From NCBI RefSeq assembly GCF_902806685.2, contig NC_048557.2:4584666-4648665 (forward strand): a stretch of DNA of 64,000 bases, read 5' to 3'. The position numbers were made by a program, and so were the translations under genes. The notes beneath the pieces are model-generated. The model searched no databases and had not been told where the DNA came from. It saw only the letters and a program-made list of their open reading frames with translations. Source of the stretch: Maniola hyperantus. Its lineage: Eukaryota > Arthropoda > Insecta > Lepidoptera > Nymphalidae. Below, in pieces: positions 42,272-54,200 of the stretch; the first letter of the stretch is position 1, and each line of letters opens with the position of its first letter.

Positions 42272-45200
42272 GTTAATAACTTTAAATACAATATCAAAAA
42301 TTGCGGACCGGCAGGAATCGACTCCGCGTCTCCTGGGATCGCGCCCGACGCTCTGACCACTAAGCTACGGCACGCTTGCTGCCAGTGACGAAATTCGTGT
42401 TTCTCAGTACTGCAGCTACTGTTTATGCCACCTAGTAGCGACACTTTTGCAGTTATCGAAACTATTTTCAAAGGCCCATATTACTACTACTAGTTAAAAA
42501 ACCGGCCAAGTGCGAGTCAGGCTCGCACACTGAGGGTTCCGTAGTACAGTCGTATTTTTTCAACATTTTGCACGATAATTCAAAAACTATGATGCATAAA
42601 AATAAATAAAAATCTGTTTTAGAATGCACAGGTAAAGCCCTTTCATATGATACCCCACTTGATATAGTTATCTTACTTCGAATATTGAAGATAGTAATTA
42701 TTAGTTCATGACCACAATTTAATTTTTTTTGTGTGATCCAACCCTAAATTCACGGTATTCAGATTTTTCCCCTAAAGCCAGCTATAAGACCCACCTACCT
42801 GCCAAATTTCATGATTCTAGGTCAACGGGAAGTACCCTGTAGGTTTCTTGACAGACAGACAGACAGACAGACAACAAAGTGATCCTTTAAGGGTTACGTT
42901 TTTCTTTTGAGGTACGGAACCCTAATAAAAATGAGTTTACAAAGCAGCTTGGCAGCGCTGCAGCCGCGCTGCCTCCGCGCGGTACTATGCGGCAAAATTG
43001 AAGGCGTTCTAAGTCGACCATCGATCGATTCAATACCTAAGATAGCCTCAATACCTAAGGTACCTTCATTTGAACCAAAATCTGATACAATCAAAGGCTT
43101 AAAATACTTTTCCTTTTAGGCCACCTCACTGCCTCACAGCGGCTCGAGGCCGAGGCAAGTCAGCCTGTCTAGGCCTAGCCGTAGCCGCCGCCGTAGCCTT
43201 AGGCTATGTCAACATCTACGTCACGTCCCCACATCCTGAGAACTTGATCACTTTATTCGAGTTTGTGCTAAGAGGGCTGGATGCGTGCCTATACCAAGAG
43301 CATATAGACTATAACATCGTGAGGTCCACTAATCCAGATTTTAAGAAGGCTGTTGTGAGGATTAATATTGCTAGGAATTCGAGGCAGACTGTACAGGTAA
43401 GTGGAAAGTAATACGGTATTTGACGATATCAAGGATAAATTATTGTTTCTCAGTGATTATTAAATAGAGGGTCTTCTAAAGTACGTAAAATCCACGTCCT
43501 TTGTTAGTTTTATGTGTGATAACCATTTTAAATTATCTTTTAATTTTATTTATTTTATTTTATTTGGAAAACCAACAGCTTAAATTGATCTTAATAATCT
43601 TAATATTAGGTAACTAGGAGCTAATAATAGATTTTTCGATGCTATATGAATTAACATAAAAAAATCATTGTATTACGATTTAATTGAGGACTAACTATAC
43701 AGTGCGACAAGGCTCTCTTGGTACTTTAATGACATTGACAGGAGGGCGCTTCTCCAGAACAAAGGCTTAGAATATTCATGGTATATTCAAACAAGAATAA
43801 AGGGGACACTTGACGGCAACTTCCGATTTCACCACGCGCCACACACACAGCCTTGTCGCACTGTACTAACTAACGGTGCGCTTAAGTAATTAAGCATACA
43901 ACAGTCATCAATCATAATAATATATTTTCGCCTAAAAATTGCTTAAAAACTACCCCATTTCTTCAAAACAGTACATAACCCCGGACGACCACTCTCTGCT
44001 CTCTGTGGCGGACCTGGTACTAGTGGACGAGGCAGCGGCCATCCCGTTGGTACACGTGGCCGCGGCGGCTGCCAAAGCACCCCTGGCCTTCCTCTCGTCC
44101 ACGGTGTCGGGGTATGAGGGAACGGGACGAGCGCTGTCCTTGAAACTTTTCGCTCAATTGCAGACAGAGAATAACGCTCCACCACCGGTAAGTTTGCCGT
44201 ATCTAATGGTGAGATCTATAGAGCGCACTCTGACTTTGCTTAGACTTAAGACAGAGTTAAAACGAGACAGAGCTATCAGTGGCGAAGGGTGAAAATCTGA
44301 TAAAGGGAAGCCGGAAACGTACTTACCTAAAAGAATATCAGCTGTTCGATTTTTGTTTTCAAAACTTAATTTAGAAAAATTACTATCGTTACGTAACAAG
44401 AAATCTGTTAAACAACAATCTATGTGAATTAAGGCCATTTCTGATTTTGGCTTACCAAACTGAATCAAAATTACCGTGAACTTACCACTTATAAGTTATT
44501 AATCACATCCCCAATTTATTATATCAAAATAAAACACCACTAACAACTTAAACAAACAAGCATGGCCGCTTCACAAAAACAAATGTATCGATATCAAATC
44601 ACCCTTCAAAATACAAAATACTCAAAATAGTAGCATGTACCTGTTAAAACAATAGTATTAATATAATTTTTAATTTGGAGGTATTATAGGGTAACTCGGA
44701 TCCAACCGAGCTATTTACGTCAAATTTGTCTGACCTGTCAGAGTTCCAAATTCGTATTCGCTACTGGGCCAGACTAAATTGGTGTGCTCTTTATTAGTCG
44801 ACCGTAGAGCGAGACAGACCTAGTTCGTTCCTTTCGCTTTCGCTAGGGAAATGAAAGAGATAAATACTAAGCAAAAATCTAACTAGGGAATCCGATATTT
44901 TACGGCTTGTATGGTGTAGGACTGTAGGTGTATGTTACTTACATTAGCTGTTATGTTTTTAACTTAAATTAGTACTTAATAACAACAAAAAAAAAATAGC
45001 ATTTGTGACGATCGAACCTTTGTATTTACGAATGTATTACGGAATTTATGTGAATAGTACCTACTTACGCTATATTATGCCAATTCTTAAAGGGAAGCCG
45101 ATAGGAATCGTGTTATATTGACTCTTCGCCGCTGAGAGCTATATCTTTCACATAAATCTGTCTCGTTTCAATTCGACTCAATCTTAAATCTGAGCAAAGT

Positions 45201-48200
45201 CAAAGTGTGCTCTATAATCTCAGCCTAAGGATTCAAAAGAATGAAGAAGGATAGTCTCGACATAGCATAAGTGGTACAACTTGTCCTACAAATTTTGTAT
45301 ACCTTTTTATTTATATATAGAAAATTATTCATTACAGGAAGTAAAAGTGATTTCTAGATATTTTTACCCATTTTAATATGCATTTTAAAGACATGCAACT
45401 TTTTACCCATTTTAATATTTGCAAAATCAGTCTAAATAATGTCGATTTTAGCCAAAAACATGTTAAGTTTATTAAATTTAAAGATAAATTTGAAAATTTT
45501 GATTTTAAGAGAAATAATTTATCTTAAAAATAAGAAATTATGTATGAATTAGTCTTTTCTTTTAAGCATTTTATTGAAGCCTTTTTGAATATACCTTTTT
45601 AAAATGCCTAAAAATTGGATTAAATGTTTAATGACGAAACTGTTGACAAAAAACTAGATTTTCATGGTCCTATTTGCAATCTCTGTTTTATTGACCTCCA
45701 TTTCCTTTACAGATTAAATTAGAGGAACCAATCCGTTACCGTGCGGGAGATCCCATAGAGAGTTGGCTGAACTCTTTTCTGTGCCTCGAGGCACCAGCTC
45801 CGTCATTAGGAGTGGGGTCCCCTCCTCCGGCGTCCTGTGAACTGTTGAGGGTCAACCGCGATGCGTTGTTTTGCTACCATCGAGCTGCGGAGGCGTTTCT
45901 ACATCGCCTCGTCGCTATATACGTCGCCAGTCATTATAAGGTAAATACATAATTATTATGATCCTCTTGTATAGCCTAATAGTTCAGTAGTAATAGACGT
46001 GTGCATAAAGAACTTTTTATAGGCACTTTCGACCTCCAGAAATGTACCATAAAAGTATTACACCAACAGATGGAGATATTTTAATAGCACATTCCTGGAC
46101 ATTTAAAAAAATCGCCAGCGTGCGTGTTTCACAGTAGTCAAGTTTATATATAGTAAATAATGATTGGCACCGCCTGTTCGTTTGTTCGCTATTTTTATTT
46201 TAAAAAAACCAAAATTGACTTATCTAACGCTCCCAATTTATGAAGGAAATCAAAGCTATCTGTAAACTGATATGGAAAGCTTTGATTTTCTTTGATCCCA
46301 GTCATTTAGCAGAATTTTTATTTCCCTGAAATATTGGACAGACTAGCTTATGCTATAATTAATTAACATTTTCAAATCCTAACAGAACAGCCCCAACGAC
46401 ATTCAACTGTTAGCGGACGCGCCTGCACACTGTCTGTTCGTTTTGCTCGCACCCACGCCTCCCAAATCCACAACTATGCCGGAAATCCTGTGCGTCATTC
46501 AACTCTGCCTCGAAGGAAACTTATCGGACAGGTATTTGTTAATTTATTAAAAACTAATTTATCTATGCAATGCAATGCCATGCCTTTAGACAGCGCACGC
46601 CTCGGAAACTCTCAAATGAGAAGATTTTTTCGGACCTAATTCATATTGTTTCAATGTCCCTAGGGATCTCTAAGTTTTTGAGAATTAAACTATATCTATA
46701 AACCTTCCTCTTGAATCACTCTATCTATTGGTGAAATCCGCATTAAAATCCGTTGCGTAGTTTAAAAGATCTACGCGTTCATACATACATACATTACATA
46801 CAGACAGCGGGAGGCGACTTTATTTTATACTATGTAGAGAAAAATTGCTGTGATGTTCAAAATTTTAAGATACTCTTGTAATTATTTTTGTATGTTTTAG
46901 TTTTCCATTTATCTACTTAAATATGAGTGGAACTAAAATTTTAAGATACTCTTGTAATTATTTTTGTATGTTTTAGTTTTCCATTTATCTACTTAAATAT
47001 GAGTGGAACTAAAATTTTAAAATACTCTTGTAATTATTTTTGTATGTTTTAGTTTTCCATTTATCTACTTAAATATGAGTGGAACTAAAATTTTAAGATA
47101 CTCAACTTGTAATTATTTTTGTATGTTTTAGTTTTCCATTTATCTACTTAAATATGAGTGGAACTAAAATTTTAAGATACAGTAGGTACGCGGCATGAAA
47201 TTTATTACATCGACCTTCCGAAAGAGCTTTCGTTTCGTAGAGCGTTGTCTCTGTCGTTGGGACCGACAAAATGTCACACAGGTATGAGTATTTACAATAG
47301 GTATCTACCTGGGCTACCGATTTTGTTTTTAAAACCTCTTCATTTATTTCAAATAAACAAGTTGATATAAATGAAAATGAAAATGAAAATGAAAATCTTT
47401 TTTATTCGTATAAACTTTTACAAGTGCTTACGAATAGTCGGATGCATCTACCACTGGTTCGGAATGCCTTTCCTGCCGAGAAGAACCAGCAAGAAACTCG
47501 GCGGTTGCTCTTTTCAAATATTTGATATAGGTACAAAATTATGCCATGTATAAAATAGTATTTGCAGTCTTGTGCGTTGCTGGAACGAGCTGCAGGTCAA
47601 ATCCACGCTCTTTTATCATTTAGATAATCTTCAATTGTGTAATATGCTTTTTTCAGGAGCATATTTTTAATAGATTTTTTAAACTTGTGCAAAGGTAAGT
47701 CCAAAATAGTTTGCGGGATTTTATTATAAAAGGTAATACCAATACCCACAAATGACTTTTGGACTTTCCTGAGGCGGAAGGATACTGCTATCGAATTGAA
47801 ACCATATTGGGAGATATTAGTTCAATTTTATAGTGCACGTAAAATAAGTAGTCCAATCTGAACACAAGGCGTATGACTGTGCATTGGAGAAAAATTGTGA
47901 CTTGCGCAAACCACCTTATGGTTATAAGGCCGCGCGCACATCATCAGTTTTCCCCTCCAATTATAATATAGGCACCTACCTTCAAGTCAAGAGTGAATAG
48001 GCATCTTCTAGGCAAGCGCGCTCCATCTTAGGCTGCATCATCACTTGCAACCAGGTCTGATTGCAGCCAAGTGCTAGTCTATAAATTAAAAAAAAACATT
48101 GGTATAATCTAAAACCTCATTTTGTTTTCTTCTGAGAACCAAAAACTGCAAACAGATTAGAGTTTTATCTAACCGACTTCCAAAAAAAGGGTTTCATTTC

Positions 48201-51200
48201 GATGTTTATTTTTTTTTGGTGAAATTACTTTATTTATTGACCAGTATTTTGATTTCTCTAGGTCTTTAAAAGACAGTCTAGGCAGAGGTAGAAAAGCAGC
48301 GGGCGACTTGATACCCTGGAACATCTGTGAACAGTATGGCGATAAGGACTTCCCTAAACTATCCGGAGCCAGAGTCGTTAGGATAGCTACACATCCTTCA
48401 TATCAGAGGGTAAGAGTATTTTTATTGGTAGGTTTGATACTGACGATAAATGTTAATCTATCTTTTTTTATATAAGAAGACTAGCTTATTTCTGCGACTT
48501 CGTCCACGTGGACTACACACATTTCAAACCCCTATTTCAAAAATTCTTAGCAGATACCTACGTCATAATAGCTATCTGCATGCCAAATTTCAGCCCGGTC
48601 TGTCCAGTAGTTCGAGCTGGGCGTTGATAGATCATTCAGACACCTTTTCCTTTTATATATTTAGAAACTGACTCACTGATATTTAATAATGAAATTTGTC
48701 CCGGAAAGAGTTCCCACGGGATTTTCAAAAACCCGAAACCGATGCCCGAACTTTGTTCGCGTGGATTTACCACGCGGACGAAGTCTCGGGCATCAGCTAG
48801 TCTGAAATAAACTATTTTATTTTATTTTTTATTTATCAGCTAGTACGTGTGTACGTGGGTTTAGGTTTGTAAAAATCTCGTGAGAACTCTTTTATTTCCC
48901 GGGATCAAAAGGAGCCTATGTCACTCTTCATGTCTTTGACTATTTCCACGCAAAATTTACGTCGATCCGTTGCTCCGTTGCGACGTGATTGAAGGACAAA
49001 CCAACAAAACAACAAACCAATAAACCAACAAACAAACACACTTTCGCATTTATAATATGGGTACTGGTTGAGATGAAAACATATTTTTGATCCAAACAGA
49101 TGGGGTACGGCAAGCGTGCATTACAGCAGCTAGCGGCTTACTATGCAGGAGACATCCCCTGCCTTGACGACGCAGCTAGCGATGATGATGACGCGCAAAC
49201 TGACTCCAAAGCTGCGTCGCTGCACACTGAAACTATCGTTCCAAGGTAGGAACACAATAGGATAGACATATTTCTTACTCGCTGATGCCGAGCCTCGATA
49301 GCTCAACGGTTAAAGATGCAAACTGAAAACCCAAAGGTAGCCGGTTCAAACCCCACCCGTTGCACTATTGTCGTACCTACTCCTAGCACAGGCTTTATGC
49401 TTAATTGGAGGGAAAGGGGAATATTAGTCGGCATGATAAACTTGGCTAATATTCTTTTTAAAAAACCCGCGGGAACTCTTTGATCATCCGGGATAAAAAG
49501 TAGCATATGACACTCTTCGGGTCATAAACTGCACACATGTAAAAAATCACGTCCATTCGTTGCTCAGTTACGACGTGATTGAAGGACAAACCAACAAACA
49601 AACACACTTTCGTATTTATAATATGGGTTAATATGGGTACTGATAACTTAAGTTTACGGTAGCTCTAGGAGGTTGGAGCCTTCTTTTAGGAGTACGAGAA
49701 CTACCCCTGAATCAGAAGACTAGACGCTCTTTCTTAACAATAGTATTATCAGCGTTGTGAAGCAATAGGAAAGGGTTTCTTTATTACTCGACTGCGGCGA
49801 AGCCCAAAAGGATGGTTAATTTTTTGTCTGGTGGGAGGCTTCGGCCGTGGTTAGTTACCACCCTACCGGCAAAGCCGTGCCGCCAAGCGATTTAGCGTTC
49901 CGGCACGATGCAGTGTAGAAAGCAAAGGTGTGTGGGTTTAATAAATAACTGCCATACCCCTTCCAGGTTAACCCGTGTCCATCTTAGACTGCATCATCAC
50001 TTACCACCAGGTGAGATTGCAGTCAAGGGCTAACTTGTATCTGTATAAATAAATATTGACCTGAATGTATATATTATACCCGTTCCTGTGTCCGCTCGTA
50101 TCTACTCAATGACTCAACCGGTTTTTATAAATGATACGCTGGTTTTCTGCCGGGATCAGAATGAGGTTGTGAATGTGATCTATAGAACGTAAACATTTGA
50201 CGTGTAATCCGACACGTCAACTGTTTACGACGTCGTATTTCATACAAGCTCCCAATAAATGCGCATTTTGAGGTTTGGTACAGTGCCCGGCAAACAACTT
50301 GAGTATTGACACGATTGGCTGGCGAATAGCGGGTGCACGCGATTGGTTGATCAGTCAGTGCGAGTGCACGCGATTGGTTGATACGTCGACTTTCGCTTCC
50401 CGGATTCGGCAACTTTCTCCCACTACCCTGATGCATGTCCAAGTTGTTTGCCGGGCACTATAAAGACTTGCTGATTAGTTGGCAACATCCCTATTGTATG
50501 TTACAGAGCTAAACCGCCAACTTTGCTAAAACGGCTAACTGAAATGAAACCAGAACATTTGGACTATTTGGGAACTAGTTTCGGACTCACTGAGGAACTC
50601 CTCAAATTTTGGAAATCTCAGAAATACATGCCAGTTTATCTCAGGTAAGATTATTTACTTTTTTCTATAAAGTTATTTACAGCTATTGTCGTTGCCGCCT
50701 TATTCAAAACTTTTGTAAACATAATGTAAAATTAAAATCCGTACTATAAATACTATAATGCTTAAAATTTGAGAAACACTCGCCATTTGTTCTCTTTGTC
50801 CTTCCGTACTACTTGTCTGTTTACCATACTAAACCGTACTTTGGGCATGACAGTTGACATGGACACATCCTTTATACGTCAGTCCTTCCTCAAATTACGC
50901 ATTATACTAACTTTAAGCATTTCCCCAAATGCATTAATTTATGCTCTAACTGGATTTTTGAACTTATTATACTTAGAATTTAAAGTCCTCAGTCTTAATG
51001 AACGGTTAGTTTTAGCTTGTTTACCGTTAATTTTACCGTTTTTTTGCCCGTGTCTGTAGGGAATAAAGGAACCCACAAGTATAGGGAGGAATCCCAAAAT
51101 CGTGAAGTTGTGGTAAATTTCTTTTTTCTTAACGAATATTAGCTATGTTAAATGACTAATATTCCCCTTTCCTCTCCAACTAAGCGTAAAGCTTGTGCTA

Positions 51201-54200
51201 GAAGTAGGTACGACAATAGTGCAACGGGCGGGGTTTGAACCGTCGACCTTTCGGTTTTCAGTCCACTCCTTTACCAGTTGAGCTATTGAGGCTCTAGCTA
51301 TAAAAAACTAGAAAGTGTTTTTTTTTCTTTATTTATTTAGGGGTTTTTACATTTCTATACATACATTGCACGATGGTACAGAAACCTTCCTGTACGAATC
51401 CGACTCACATTTGACTATTTTTATTAACCTTTTTAGCCAAAAAGCAAACGAACTAACGGGTGAACATTCCTGCATAATGTTGAGATCGCTACAAGACTCC
51501 ACATGGCTTGCAGCGTATAATGCGGATTTTAGACAACGGTTCTCGAGGCTTTTGGGGAGAGCGTTTAGGAAACTACCCGCATCTCTGGCTCTGTCTACTT
51601 TACTCAACGATAGTGTGAAGATTAATAAGCCAGGTACGTTTGTAGGATTCCGTTCCCGAAGGCCTAAGCCTCCGTTGTCCGTCCGTCTGTCTGTCTGTTT
51701 GGCAGCGGGCTGTATCTCGTGAAGAACCGAACGTGCTACCTATTCTGAATAAATCATTTGACTTTGACTTTGATAATAACTTTAGGTCTATTCGTTGCCA
51801 GTTAAATTTATAATATTAATTGTATCTGTTTATTTTATCAATGTTCCCACATTTGATGTGGGAACCTACTTCGTTTTTCCTAAAGCAGCTATCCTATACC
51901 GCTGATCTTATTTATTTATTTAAACATCTTTATTGTTAACAAAATTATAAAGAGTAAGAGTGCAGGATACACTTTAAAAAGCAAAACAAAGCAAGGAGAT
52001 CATTACAGTGATCTCTTCCAGGCAACTCATACTTAAGTAATTATATTTTTTCAGAACTGACTAAACAAATAATAGAACAATACTTGTCCGGGCACGACCA
52101 ATCCCGGATAGAGTCGTACTGCAGACAACAAGCAGACTATCGACTCATAACAGACCTGTTGGCGCCGCTAGCGAATATCATATTCCATACCAAAGTCAAG
52201 CTAAAATTGGACGCTATACAACAGGTAAGAACTTTATAAGCGAAGATGTTAGAACCTAACATAGTGTAAAGTCTTTTAACCAAGTTTTATAAGTGGATTT
52301 TTTTAAATAATATCTTTAAAAATCAGTGAGATCAAAGTGCGCTTTTCCATCCAAAGTTTTTGTCAGAATCGCTCATGCACTGTGACGTCACAGTGACTTA
52401 GCTTATGTGTAAAAGCAGATTGAACTTGAAAGTTGATATTTTTGGCTAACAGCGCGTAAATATTTTCTTATATATCATAGTTTTTTCTATGGTTACTGCT
52501 CTTGGTAATATCTCAGAGAGTGAAAACGATGTAGTGTAGATTTAATTGTAGATTTATTTGAGCCCTACAAAGGCACATAACTGCTTTGCTGTTAACATTA
52601 GCGCGCGAAAAACTGCTCGTATTTTTTATAAAAAGGAATAATGAAGATCAAAGTGCGCTTTTCCATCCGAAGTTTTTGTCAGTATCACTCATGCGCTGTG
52701 ACGTCACAACGACAGCGGCATAGTATTTCATGCTCTATTACTCTTTATGCACCTCAAAACTATAAAATAATGATGGATTTTAAAAGCAAAACCGATTATT
52801 ATCATCTCGATTTGATTATGTTTGTCAAACAAGTAAATAGTCCTAAAGTCGTAAAAGTTGCCGTAATTTATCGTGAAGACATTGTGTTTGGGATATTCAT
52901 ATTCTTCTTTTTCCCTTCCATAGGTTCTCTTTGTAGCAATGGGTTTCCAAATGAAAGACGTAGATGACATAGCAAGCGAACTAGGCCTCCCCGCCTCACA
53001 AATCTTAGCCAAATTCTACGAAGCTTGCAAGAAGATAAATTCGGCACTAAACTCCATTCTAGAAGTAACCGTGGCTAAAGAAATGGGCATAGAAGATAAA
53101 GTATCAGAAGCTACAACTCGAGAGCCAATGAAACAGAGTCTTCACGAAGAACTGACGAAGGCTGCCAAGGTATTATTAGTCTGTGGTGTTATTATTAGTA
53201 TATGGAAAGTAAAGAATAAATTTGGTTTTTGAAAAAGAATCGCATTGTTTTGTTTGGTTTGTTGTTTTGTCTACTTACTTGAAGCAAATACCTACTTATC
53301 ACTATCCCACTTCGACTGCCCAGTTAGAGCGAGAGATCGGACCCCAGTGAGATGCGAACTGCTCTCGCTCGGCGGTTGAAGTGAGATAGCGATAAGTAGA
53401 TTTTGCTTCAAGTAGGTATTCATCATCATGACCAACCCATCGCCAGCTCGCTACAGAGCACGGGTCTCCTCTCAGAGTGAGAAGGGTTTTGGCCATTATA
53501 GTCTACCACGCTGACCAAGTGCGGATTGGCAGACTTCACGCACCTTTGAGAACATTATGGAGAACTCTCAGGCATGCAGGTTTGCTCACGATGTTTTCCT
53601 TCACCGTTAAAGCAAGTGACATTTAATTACTTAAAACGCTCATAACTCCGAAAAGTTAGTGGATCCCGGGATCGAACCCCTGACCTCCGATTAGAAGTCG
53701 GACGTCCTAACCACTAGGCTATCACAGGCTTATTACGAGTAAGTAATCCAAGTATATATTATAGATCCGTGGACTGAAGGTGGCCTTAGCCGAAGATTCG
53801 GTCGAGCACTAAAGATACTTGCACAACGGAGACGCGGTTGAAGAGATTATCAGTATTCTTATTGTAAATGCGAAAGTGTGTTTGTTTGTTGGTTTGTCCT
53901 TTAATCACGTCGCAACGCTGTAACGGTTGACGTGATTTTTCGCATTGGTATAGATAAAGACCTGGAGAGTGACATAGGCTACTTTTCACCCCGGAAAATC
54001 AAAGTTTCCACGGGATTTTTAAAAACCTAATTCCACGCGGACGAAGTCGCGGGCATCAGCTAGTTCTAATATTACCTTGTGGACTTTTACAGGACCTTGA
54101 ACGAAAGCAACGCAAAGAGCTGTCTCGTTTGATGGGCGAAGACCTCGCACAATACCGCATCAAGGGAAGCGACCTCGACTGGGGACAAGCCCTTACCACC

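Noticed and set aside
42907..43119. Extension of NAT10 exon 7 upstream of its acceptor
   Set aside because: The intron acceptor at 43118-43119 restores the family sequence (LTAARGRGKS); the upstream frame is in the wrong phase and overlaps a repeat end.
46858..47180. CRISPR-like array
   Set aside because: The 76-bp units are contiguous, with no unique spacers, and lie in a eukaryotic intron; it is a minisatellite.
51226..51300. tRNA gene on the minus strand
   Set aside because: The same head and the same attached body occur at 49288-49455, so it is a second SINE family.
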